A stretch of DNA of 5,884 nucleotides from Oscillospiraceae bacterium (lineage in GTDB: Bacteria > Bacillota > Clostridia > Oscillospirales > Ruminococcaceae), in NCBI GenBank assembly GCA_902798675.1, contig CADBXQ010000052.1, positions 1-5,884 of the forward strand, in the 5' to 3' direction. The position numbers and the translations under genes were made by a program. The notes below the pieces were generated by a model, which was not told the origin of the DNA, made no database searches, and worked only from the letters and a program-made list of their open reading frames with translations. Every line of letters begins with the position of its first letter. Within the stretch, counting starts at the first letter, position 1. Shown piece after piece: positions 1 to 5,416 of the stretch.

Positions 1-38
1 TAAAGGATATGTTTTTATTTTAAATATATGAATTTTTA

Positions 39-701
39 TCACCACTTTATTGGAGTTTGGCCGGTTTTAGCCAGAAATTCGTTGGCTTTGGAAAAGTGTC
101 GACAGCCAAAAAATCCTCGTGACGCTGACAGAGGGCTGGGATGGGCGGCTTTTAAGGTTAGGTGAGCTGGGTTTGTTATAAGTTCCTGCTTTTTTCCAGC
201 ATATGCCCCCCAAAGCAAAAAGGCCATTGGCTTTTCGCGCTGGTTTAAAATTTTAATGATTTTGTCCGTCAAGTTTTGCCAGCCGATTTTTGAGTGTGAA
301 TTAGCAAGCCCTGCGCGGACGGTTAAAACGGCGTTTAAAAGCAAAACGCCCTGTCTTGCCCAGCGGGTTAAATCTCCGTTGTTTTGAGGCTGCGGGGAGC
401 CGATGTCGTCCTCGATTTCTTTATATATGTTTTTCAGAGACGGCGGAATCTTAACCCCTGGTTTAACTGAAAAAGACAATCCGTGGGCCTGACCCTCGCC
501 GTGATATGGATCCTGGCCAATTATGACAACTTTGCAGCTTTCATAGTCAACATATCTCAGCGCGTTGAATATGTCGTGCATATCGGGGTATATGGTTGTT
601 GTTGAATATTCATGTTTTAAAATGGCGCGCAGTTTTTGATAGTATTCTTTTTCCCATTCTTTAATCAAAAGCTTGTCCCATAGATTTCCAATTGAAACCA
701 T
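39..701 (-). CDS. ung: Uracil-DNA glycosylase, family 1
   Basis: Removes uracil from DNA (from cytosine deamination or dUTP incorporation), the first step of base-excision repair in the cytoplasm. The 220-residue protein has the usual full length and all family-1 motifs in order: the water-activating loop GQDPYH at residues 62-67 with catalytic Asp64 and Tyr66, GLSFSV at 74-79 with the uracil-stacking Phe77, LLNAVLTV around 121-128 with uracil-reading Asn123, and the DNA-intercalation loop HPSPLS at 187-192 with catalytic His187. The ATG at 699-701 is preceded on the minus strand by GGAGG at 711-715, nine bases away, which fixes the start. The stop is TGA. It is transcribed away from the nucleosidase gene and appears to be a single gene here; what follows its stop lies outside the window. 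Identification is very secure from the motifs. Confidence 0.97.
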   Translation of the reverse strand: MVSIGNLWDKLLIKEWEKEYYQKLRAILKHEYSTTTIYPDMHDIFNALRYVDYESCKVVIIGQDPYHGEGQAHGLSFSVKPGVKIPPSLKNIYKEIEDDIGSPQPQNNGDLTRWARQGVLLLNAVLTVRAGLANSHSKIGWQNLTDKIIKILNQREKPMAFLLWGAYAGKKQELITNPAHLTLKAAHPSPLSASRGFFGCRHFSKANEFLAKTGQTPIKW

Positions 702-724
702 TTAAAATTTCCTCCAAATTTATA

Positions 725-753
725 TTTATAAAGCAGTTTATAGATGATGTCTT
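725..753 (-). promoter_or_regulatory. Possible ung promoter
   Basis: Read on the minus strand, AAGACA (748-753, 4 of 6 matches to the -35 consensus) is followed after 17 bases by TATAAA (725-730, 5 of 6 matches to the -10). The transcript would start near 718, leaving a leader of only about 17 bases that just includes the GGAGG. The region is very AT-rich, so a chance match is quite possible. No comparable plus-strand promoter for the nucleosidase could be picked out of this 91-base divergent gap. Confidence 0.3.
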
Positions 754-773
754 TTAATTTTATTTTTTAACGC

Positions 774-780
774 AAGGTGG
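774..780 (+). promoter_or_regulatory. Ribosome binding site fixing the GTG start of the nucleosidase
   Basis: AAGGTGG lies 12 bases upstream of the GTG at 793. The nearby TTG at 788 is out of frame and runs into a stop at once, so GTG 793 is the only start that keeps the N-terminal beta strand of the enzyme. Confidence 0.6.
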
Positions 781-792
781 TGATTATTTGCT

Positions 793-1476
793 GTGAAAAT
801 TGCAATAATCGGGGCTATGGACATTGAGATAGATCAAATTCTACATTTAGTCCAAAACCCAAAGAAATATACATTTTGTCAGACGTTTTTTTGCGAAGGC
901 AGGCATGAAAACACAAGTCTTGTCGTCTCGAAGTGCTGCCCCGGAAAGGTCAACGCTGCGATTTGCGCTCAAACAATAATCTTAAAACATGCTCCGAATC
1001 AAATGATAAACGTTGGAATTGCGGGTGGGACGAAGGCGATGAACATTGGGGACGTCGCCATAGCCACAGGCTTTGTTCAACATGACGTTGACACTTCGCT
1101 TCTTGGAGACCCGGTTGGCCTGATTTCGGGAATAAATCTTTTGAAAATCAAAGCGAGCAAAACCATTTTCGAAAATCTCTGGGTTGCAACTTCAAAGACA
1201 AAAGCCGCGCCAAAAAGAAGCATCTTTGCAACTGGAGATAAATTTTTATCTTGCGAAGAAATTGCAAAAACACAAAAACAATTTGGCGCAAACGTTGTCG
1301 AAATGGAAGCAGCAGCGATTGCTCAAGCTTGTTTTAAAGCAAATGTTGATTTTGGCGCAGTCAGGGTTATTTCAGACAATGGAAATGCTCAAAGTGAATA
1401 TGAAAAATTTAAATTTAAAGCTTCTAGCAAGATTTCAAAAATAATTGAACAGTATCTAAAATTAATTAACAAATAG
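793..1476 (+). CDS. mtnN: 5'-methylthioadenosine/S-adenosylhomocysteine nucleosidase
   Basis: Hydrolyses the glycosidic bond of methylthioadenosine and S-adenosylhomocysteine to release adenine, clearing inhibitory by-products of polyamine synthesis and SAM-dependent methylation. The 227-residue protein has the normal family length and the nucleoside-phosphorylase fold signatures: N-terminal KIAIIGAMDIE with the catalytic Glu12, VGIAGG at 74-79, the substrate-binding VVEMEAAAIAQ segment with Glu172 (equivalent to Glu174 of the E. coli enzyme), and VISDNG with catalytic Asp195 (E. coli Asp197). It starts with GTG. It stands alone on the plus strand, divergent from ung and ending 13 bases before the stop of the convergent regulator. 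No luxS or methionine-cycle partner is visible in the window. The catalytic residues make the family secure; the exact substrate preference (MTA versus SAH) cannot be read from sequence. Confidence 0.93.
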   Translation: MKIAIIGAMDIEIDQILHLVQNPKKYTFCQTFFCEGRHENTSLVVSKCCPGKVNAAICAQTIILKHAPNQMINVGIAGGTKAMNIGDVAIATGFVQHDVDTSLLGDPVGLISGINLLKIKASKTIFENLWVATSKTKAAPKRSIFATGDKFLSCEEIAKTQKQFGANVVEMEAAAIAQACFKANVDFGAVRVISDNGNAQSEYEKFKFKASSKISKIIEQYLKLINK

Positions 1477-1489
1477 AATAAATCAAGTT

Positions 1490-2176
1490 CTAGTATTCCA
1501 TTGTTGCTTCACAATTTTTCACTAGATTGAGAAGCGCGCTATAGTCTTCGGGATAATTTTCTTCCAAAAAGCTGTTGTTGATTTGAAATTGTTCTGGAGT
1601 TGCGTCTTGGTCATGTTTTTTAGTTGAAATTTTACGAGAAATGACATTTGCATTTGATTCAGATTTGATCATTCTGGCCTGGGCATATTGGCTGGCAACC
1701 AGGTCGGAAACAGCAAACATTTCACGTTTGTTTTTCTTGTTCATTCTAAACAAAATTCGAAACATTCTATATATCGCTAGATATAAAAACGAGGTCATTT
1801 CATTTGTCAATTCATCATTATCGGTTTTTGACAGCATATCAAACAGGACGTTTAGCGAGCAAAATGAAATCTTCTTTTTGTAAACAGTTTTTAAGGTTTT
1901 GGAATCTAAAACCTCTTTTTGACCGGACGGATCCTTCAAATTTTGAACAGCCAAAGTTGATCCATTTCTTTCTGGGGACAGCCCTAGCAAATAGTCACAC
2001 GAAACGTTGTAGAACTTGGCAACTTTAACAACAAAAGGCAAGCCGCATTCGCGAATTCCTTTCTCATAGTGTGATAGCAAAGACTGCGAAATGCCCAGAT
2101 GACTGGCTGCAACCTTTTGACTCAGGCCTTTTTCTTTTCTTAGCAAAGCGAGAATTCGTGGGAAATCAGAACTCAT
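1490..2176 (-). CDS. XRE-family helix-turn-helix transcriptional regulator
   Basis: Predicted cytoplasmic DNA-binding regulator of 228 residues. Residues about 7-62 form a Cro/CI-type helix-turn-helix: LLRKEKGLSQ, then the turn and recognition helix around AASHLGISQSLLSHYEKG (23-40), and the typical closing signature FYNVSCDYLLGLS (55-67). Residues about 68-95 look like a polar linker. Residues about 96-228 form a second, mostly helical region with a hydrophobic patch at 129-144 and a charged, low-complexity stretch around 171-195; I do not recognise this domain, which could bind a ligand or a partner or mediate dimerisation. The ATG start has GGAGG ten bases upstream (2187-2191). It is convergent with the nucleosidase and divergent from the phosphatase, across a gap holding its own consensus promoter and possible operators. 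That layout suggests autoregulation and control of the phosphatase. Target genes are unknown. Confidence 0.88.
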   Translation of the reverse strand: MSSDFPRILALLRKEKGLSQKVAASHLGISQSLLSHYEKGIRECGLPFVVKVAKFYNVSCDYLLGLSPERNGSTLAVQNLKDPSGQKEVLDSKTLKTVYKKKISFCSLNVLFDMLSKTDNDELTNEMTSFLYLAIYRMFRILFRMNKKNKREMFAVSDLVASQYAQARMIKSESNANVISRKISTKKHDQDATPEQFQINNSFLEENYPEDYSALLNLVKNCEATMEY

Positions 2177-2224
2177 GTTTATTTTTCCTCCAAATTTTAA
2201 ATATATTTTTAACGTTTAGTAGTC

Positions 2225-2252
2225 TGTCTAATAAAAATACTTTCAGTAGACA
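2225..2252. repeat. Inverted repeat at the regulator transcription start (possible operator)
   Basis: TGTCTA (2225-2230) and TAGACA (2247-2252) are perfect inverted arms separated by 16 bases. They lie just downstream of the regulator -10 element, and the predicted transcript start (about 2255) is next to the right arm. This position is typical of a repressor operator, so the site may be bound by the XRE protein itself. The arms are short, and six-base repeats do occur by chance. Confidence 0.35.
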
Positions 2253-2261
2253 ACAACATGT

Positions 2262-2290
2262 ATTATATTATATTGTCAGAAGTTTGTCAA
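2262..2290 (-). promoter_or_regulatory. Consensus sigma-A promoter of the XRE regulator
   Basis: On the minus strand the sequence reads TTGACA (complement of 2285-2290), 17 bases, then TATAAT (complement of 2262-2267). Both hexamers match the housekeeping consensus perfectly and the spacing is optimal. The predicted start is near 2255, giving a leader of about 78 bases before the ATG. A promoter this strong in front of a regulator gene implies that something limits it. The -35 is overlapped by TGTCAAA (2285-2291), one mismatch from a Spo0A box. Confidence 0.8.
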
Positions 2291-2291
2291 A

Positions 2292-2307
2292 ACATTTTTT
2301 AAAATGT
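2292..2307. repeat. Perfect inverted repeat upstream of the regulator promoter
   Basis: ACATTTT (2292-2298), a two-base centre, and AAAATGT (2301-2307) form a perfect palindrome. TTGT (2284-2287) and ACAA (2311-2314) flank it at nearly symmetric distances. It abuts the -35 element of the regulator, and its right arm runs into the Spo0A box at 2305-2311. It could be a dimer-binding site, but its AT-rich content lowers its significance. Confidence 0.35.
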
Positions 2308-2311
2308 CGAA
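2305..2311 (+). promoter_or_regulatory. Spo0A box near the regulator promoter
   Basis: TGTCGAA is a perfect match to the 0A box bound by phosphorylated Spo0A, the master regulator of sporulation entry in Bacilli and Clostridia. It is centred about 53 bases upstream of the predicted regulator transcript start and 20 bases from the degenerate copy TGTCAAA at 2285-2291, which overlaps the -35. Spacing and place resemble known Spo0A-controlled promoters; binding is inferred. Confidence 0.5.
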
Positions 2312-2432
2312 CAAATAATTTAATTTTTGTGAATATGAGCCAAAATGAAGCAATATATTTGCAATAAATTATGAAAAATCACAACATCAAAATGCAGTTA
2401 TACCATTTGTGTGAATATTTTAAATCAAAAAA

Positions 2433-2439
2433 TGTCGAA
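2433..2439 (+). promoter_or_regulatory. Spo0A box near the phosphatase promoter
   Basis: A second perfect TGTCGAA, inside the longer direct repeat AAAATGTCGAA shared with 2301-2311. It ends six bases before the -35 of the phosphatase promoter and is centred about 45 bases upstream of the predicted start, a position where Spo0A commonly activates. No further perfect copy on either strand was noticed elsewhere in the window. Confidence 0.5.
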
Positions 2440-2445
2440 AAAGTT

Positions 2446-2474
2446 TTGTAATTTTGGAAATATTGTGGTATAAT
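2446..2474 (+). promoter_or_regulatory. Extended -10 promoter of the phosphatase gene
   Basis: TTGTAA (2446-2451, 4 of 6 matches) is followed after 17 bases by a perfect TATAAT (2469-2474), with TG one base before it (2466-2467), the extended -10 signature. The transcript should start near 2481, giving a leader of about 44 bases. The weak -35 with a Spo0A box right upstream fits a promoter that depends on an activator. Confidence 0.65.
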
Positions 2475-2510
2475 GATGAGAATATATTATTTAAAATGAG
2501 TGAGTTGATT

Positions 2511-2518
2511 GGAGGAGG
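2511..2518 (+). promoter_or_regulatory. Strong ribosome binding site supporting the TTG start
   Basis: GGAGGAGG lies six bases upstream of TTG 2525. The next in-frame methionine is far inside the protein, past the catalytic RHG motif, so the site decides in favour of the TTG start. Confidence 0.85.
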
Positions 2519-2524
2519 ATTATT

Positions 2525-3190
2525 TTGAGGACATATAAACTATATTTAATACGCCACGGAATAACGGATGCAAACCGTGATGGCAGGTATCTTGGCCTGA
2601 CAGATTTGCCTCTAAATGCTGAGGGCAAGCGGGAAATTCTGTCGCTTATCTCAAAATGCGAATATCCCAAAGTTCAAAAGGCCTATTCCAGTCCGCTTCG
2701 GCGCGCCTTTGAAACGGCCAAGCTTATATATCCCCACAGCCTCATTGAAACCGTTGATGATTTAAAAGAATATTCATTTGGCGTTTTTGAAAACAAATCA
2801 ATAGACGAGCTTTCAAACAACTCTGAATATGAAAGCTGGGTTGATGGCCACATGAGCCAGCCTCCAAAAAGCGGGGAGGATAAAAAAACATTCATAAACC
2901 GTCTTCTCAAAGGCTTTAACCATTTGATTCTAGACATGATGAAAAACAAGATTCATGAGGCAGCTCTCGTCAGTCATGGCGGAGTTTTGAGCGCAATCCT
3001 ATATATGTTTGGAATTCCTAAGCGCTCGCCGCTTGCTTGGGCGACAAAGCCTGGCCGGGGTTATGCAGTTATGACGACAACTCAAATGTGGACAAGAGAC
3101 AATATGTTTGAAATTTGTGACCCTATCCCATATAATCAGCAAGTTTTGAAAAAACAACAATATTTTAATTTAAACTATAATCCAAAATAA
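2525..3190 (+). CDS. Histidine phosphatase family protein (phosphoglycerate-mutase-like)
   Basis: Cytoplasmic phosphatase or mutase of the branch-1 histidine phosphatase superfamily, 221 residues. The active-site elements are present: the RHG motif at 10-12 with the phospho-accepting His11, then GITDANRDGRYLG, SSPLRRAFETA with Arg59 near 55-65, the catalytic acid region KEYSFGVFE with Glu82, and VSHGG with the second histidine His151. The EYSFGVFEN segment resembles the E-x-x-x-G-x-x-E-G motif of CobC and broad-specificity phosphatases, with Asn in place of the last Gly. The substrate cannot be told from sequence; alpha-ribazole phosphate, a sugar phosphate or a phosphoamino acid are all possible, and no cobalamin gene is nearby. 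It starts with TTG after a strong ribosome binding site. It is divergent from the XRE regulator, shares its control region, and is followed by a separate promoter for proB. Confidence 0.9.
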   Translation: MRTYKLYLIRHGITDANRDGRYLGLTDLPLNAEGKREILSLISKCEYPKVQKAYSSPLRRAFETAKLIYPHSLIETVDDLKEYSFGVFENKSIDELSNNSEYESWVDGHMSQPPKSGEDKKTFINRLLKGFNHLILDMMKNKIHEAALVSHGGVLSAILYMFGIPKRSPLAWATKPGRGYAVMTTTQMWTRDNMFEICDPIPYNQQVLKKQQYFNLNYNPK

Positions 3191-3265
3191 AAATTGAAAA
3201 AACAGACAAAAAGCATGTGTTGATTTTTGATTAATTTGTTGATTTTGCTGATTTTGTGGCTTGGG

Positions 3266-3294
3266 TGGAAAACTGTTTAAATTTATGATATAAT
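3266..3294 (+). promoter_or_regulatory. Promoter of the proBA operon
   Basis: TGGAAA (3266-3271, 4 of 6 matches) is followed after 17 bases by a perfect TATAAT (3289-3294) with an extended -10 TG at 3286-3287. The predicted start near 3301 leaves only about 30 bases before proB, too short for a T-box or other leader riboswitch. The sequence before it (3191-3265) holds imperfect TTGATTTT repeats at 3220, 3239 and 3249 (the last beginning CTG) and no clear terminator. Confidence 0.6.
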
Positions 3295-3330
3295 TAATCT
3301 TAATTAGAAACTGTGGGGTGTGTTTTTTTG

Positions 3331-4104
3331 ATGGAATTTCAAAGGATCGTTGTTAAAGTCGGAACTTCAACTCTTGCGCATTCAACAGGGCTTTTAAATA
3401 TACGCCACATGGAGGCTTTGGTTAAAGTCCTCGCAGACATAAAAAACACGGGAAGAGACGTTGTTTTGGTCACATCAGGAGCGATTGGCGTTGGCGCGGG
3501 GAAAATGGGTTATTCGACTCCTCCAAAAAGCGTTTCAGATAGGCAAGCTTGCGCTGCTGTTGGCCAGTGTGAACTAATCAATATGTATGATTCGCTTTTT
3601 TCGCACTACGGGCATATGGTTGCTCAAATTTTGCTGACGCAGCAGGTTTTAAATGCAAAAGAAGACGAATTAAACGCTAAAAACACATTTTTTTCTCTTC
3701 TGGATAAAAACATCATCCCAATCGTCAACGCTAACGACACAATGTCAATTAGCGAGCTTGAGTTTGGCGATAATGACACTTTATCCGCCGCTGTTGCTGT
3801 TTTAATAGACGCAGATATTTTGATTATACTCACTGACTTGGACGGAGTTTTTGACAGCAATCCCTTAAAAAATCCGGATGCAAAATTAATCAAACATATA
3901 CAAAAAATCGACAAATCGCTTGTTGAATCCGCAAAAGGAGAGCCAAACGCTCTTGGAACGGGAGGAATGCTGACAAAGCTAAACGCCGCAAAAATTGCTT
4001 CCATTGAAGGCATTCCAACTTTGATTGCTAATGGCTCTCATCCAGACAGAATATATAGCATTTTTCAAGGAAAATCTGAGGGAACGCTGATTAGTTTAAA
4101 ATAA
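3331..4104 (+). CDS. proB: Glutamate 5-kinase, short form without PUA domain
   Basis: Phosphorylates the gamma-carboxyl of glutamate with ATP, the first and usually feedback-controlled step of proline synthesis. The 257-residue protein is a single amino-acid-kinase domain: VVKVGTST with Lys9, SGAIGVGAG at 49-57, the glutamate-binding NANDT at 133-137, FGDND at 145-149, nucleotide-binding TDLDG at 168-172 and GTGGM at 209-213 with Lys216. It ends where the E. coli enzyme continues into a C-terminal PUA domain of about 100 residues; short forms are known in other bacteria. The reading frame is open upstream to GTG 3313, but ATG 3331 is chosen because it begins just before the first strand and has GGGGTG (3315-3320) ten bases upstream; the GTG start would add six residues and put that site inside the gene. 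proA follows after 40 bases. Confidence 0.95.
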   Translation: MEFQRIVVKVGTSTLAHSTGLLNIRHMEALVKVLADIKNTGRDVVLVTSGAIGVGAGKMGYSTPPKSVSDRQACAAVGQCELINMYDSLFSHYGHMVAQILLTQQVLNAKEDELNAKNTFFSLLDKNIIPIVNANDTMSISELEFGDNDTLSAAVAVLIDADILIILTDLDGVFDSNPLKNPDAKLIKHIQKIDKSLVESAKGEPNALGTGGMLTKLNAAKIASIEGIPTLIANGSHPDRIYSIFQGKSEGTLISLK

Positions 4105-4144
4105 AAGATAGTTGACATAAATTTTCAAAAAAGGATGGTTTGGT

Positions 4145-5386
4145 ATGGATACTGTTGCTCAAGCCAAAAAAATTAAATTGGCCTCAAAATATATAAATAA
4201 AGCGAAAACTTGCGTGAAAAATAATATTTTAAAGTCGATTGGAGAGTCTTTGAGAGAAAATGTTGATCTGATCCTCAAGCAAAACCAAAAAGACCTTGAT
4301 GCTGCGCGAGAAAATGACATGCCAAAACATCTTGTTGACAGGCTGATGTTGACGCAAAAGAGGATTGAATCGATGGCGCTTGGGGTTTTTGAATTAATCA
4401 GCTTGCCGGATCCTGCATATCAAGTTGTTTGGGGGCAGACCAGGCCAAGCGGTTTAAAAATAGAAAAAATCCAAGTTCCAATCGGCGTGATCGGAGTGAT
4501 ATATGAATCGCGACCTAATGTTTCGGTTGACGTTGCTGCTTTATGCATAAAATCCGGAAACGCTGTTTTGCTTCGAGGGGGCAAGGACGCCATCCACACC
4601 AACACCGTTTTGGTTGAGCTCATGCAAAATGCAATCCAAAAAAATGGAGCAGATCCCAGCATTATTGGACTTGTCAAAAAAACCGATCGAAGCAGCGCTT
4701 TAGAAATGATGAGAATGCGCGGAATTCTGGACGTTTTGATTCCAAGGGGGAGCGCGGGGCTGATCCGGTCTGTTGCTGAAAATTCAACCGTTCCGGTTAT
4801 TGAAACGGGCGTTGGAAATTGCCATATATATATAGACCAAAGCGCCGACATAGACATGGCTATTCGCATCACTGTTAATGCAAAAACGTCGCGGCCTTCG
4901 GTTTGCAATTCTGCTGAAAGTTTGCTGGTTCACAAAAGCGTTGCAGAGAATTTTTTGAAAAGATTAAAAGAGGAGTTTGATAAATCTGGAGTTGAGTTGG
5001 TTGGCTGCCCCAGGGCAAAGCAAATCCTGCCTGAAATCCAAATTGCGTCTGAAGACGACTACTATGCTGAGTATTTGGGGTATAAAATGTCGGTTAAAGT
5101 TGTTGACTGCGTCCAGGATGCTGCTTGCCACATTAACAAATATTCGTCTGGGCATTCTGAGGCTATTGTGACTTCGGACTATTTTAGCGCGGAATATTTT
5201 CTGAAAGAGGTTGACTCGGCTGCGGTTTATGTTAATGCTTCAACGAGGTTCACCGACGGCAATGAATTTGGATTGGGAGCTGAGATTGGAATATCGACTC
5301 AAAAGCTGCATGCTAGAGGCCCTATGGGTTTGGCAGATTTGACAACGCCGAAGTTTATTATTAGAGGAGATGGGCAAATAAGATAA
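4145..5386 (+). CDS. proA: Gamma-glutamyl phosphate reductase
   Basis: Second step of proline synthesis: reduces gamma-glutamyl phosphate with NADPH to glutamate-5-semialdehyde, which cyclises to pyrroline-5-carboxylate. At 413 residues it has the normal length of this aldehyde-dehydrogenase-fold family. Visible signatures are VPIGVIGVIYESRPNV near 111-126, the glycine-rich LLRGGKDA near 142-149, PVIETGVGNCHIYID near 217-231, RPSVCNSAESLL with the catalytic Cys254, and the C-terminal TRFTDGNEFGLGAEIGIS and HARGPMGL segments. The ATG has AAGGATGG (4131-4138) six bases upstream. The 40-base gap after proB holds no full promoter, so the two are probably co-transcribed, which suits an unstable intermediate passed from ProB to ProA. 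The last enzyme, ProC, is not in the window. It ends 30 bases before the stop of the convergent membrane-protein gene. Confidence 0.97.
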   Translation: MDTVAQAKKIKLASKYINKAKTCVKNNILKSIGESLRENVDLILKQNQKDLDAARENDMPKHLVDRLMLTQKRIESMALGVFELISLPDPAYQVVWGQTRPSGLKIEKIQVPIGVIGVIYESRPNVSVDVAALCIKSGNAVLLRGGKDAIHTNTVLVELMQNAIQKNGADPSIIGLVKKTDRSSALEMMRMRGILDVLIPRGSAGLIRSVAENSTVPVIETGVGNCHIYIDQSADIDMAIRITVNAKTSRPSVCNSAESLLVHKSVAENFLKRLKEEFDKSGVELVGCPRAKQILPEIQIASEDDYYAEYLGYKMSVKVVDCVQDAACHINKYSSGHSEAIVTSDYFSAEYFLKEVDSAAVYVNASTRFTDGNEFGLGAEIGISTQKLHARGPMGLADLTTPKFIIRGDGQIR

Positions 5387-5416
5387 TTGCGATATATATA
5401 TGGTTTTGTTGGATAT

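Larger units (their letters stand above)
2177..2524. other. Divergent regulatory region between the XRE regulator and the phosphatase
   Basis: A 348-base, very AT-rich stretch without a convincing gene. From left to right it holds the regulator ribosome binding site (2187-2191), an inverted repeat (2225-2252), the regulator promoter (2262-2290, minus strand), a second inverted repeat and a Spo0A box (2292-2311), a central AT-rich part of about 115 bases, a second Spo0A box (2433-2439), the phosphatase promoter (2446-2474) and its ribosome binding site (2511-2518). The 11-mer AAAATGTCGAA occurs in the same orientation at 2301-2311 and 2429-2439, and TGTGAATAT at 2328-2336 and 2410-2418. No riboswitch or tRNA-like fold was recognised. 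Confidence 0.7.

Noticed and set aside
94..100. TGTCGAC, one mismatch from a Spo0A box, inside ung
   Set aside because: It is within the coding region far from any promoter and is explained by the codons there.
1500..1519. Small hairpin ATTGT/ACAAT followed by TTTT, past the nucleosidase stop
   Set aside because: The five-pair, A/T-rich stem is too weak to call a terminator with confidence; it also lies within the XRE coding region.
2071..2367. 98-codon open frame on the plus strand
   Set aside because: It runs antisense to the start of the XRE gene and across its promoter, lacks a good ribosome binding site, and its product resembles no protein family.
2371..2451. A 26-codon open frame (start ATG 2371, stop TAA 2449-2451) in the divergent regulatory region
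   Set aside because: There is no ribosome binding site upstream, it has no recognised homology, and it overlaps a Spo0A box and the -35 of the phosphatase promoter. A small peptide cannot be fully excluded, but nothing positive supports it.
2455..2483. Possible sigma-H promoter (TGGAAAT and AGAAT) before the phosphatase
   Set aside because: The spacing of 17 bases is longer than sigma-H promoters use and the first element has a mismatch; the sigma-A type extended -10 fits better.
3313..3330. Upstream GTG start for proB
   Set aside because: It would add six residues outside the conserved kinase fold and would place the likely ribosome binding site inside the gene.
4112..4117. TTGACA in the gap between proB and proA
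   Set aside because: No -10 element lies at 16-18 bases downstream (the sequence there is ATGGTT), so it is not a usable promoter.
4420..4908. 162-codon open frame on the minus strand
   Set aside because: It is a shadow of the well-supported proA gene; its translation has no domain signature. The same holds for the minus-strand frame at 3624-4013 inside proB.
5392..5401. Short AT dinucleotide run after proA
   Set aside because: Five AT units in an AT-rich genome are unremarkable, and similar runs occur elsewhere in the window.
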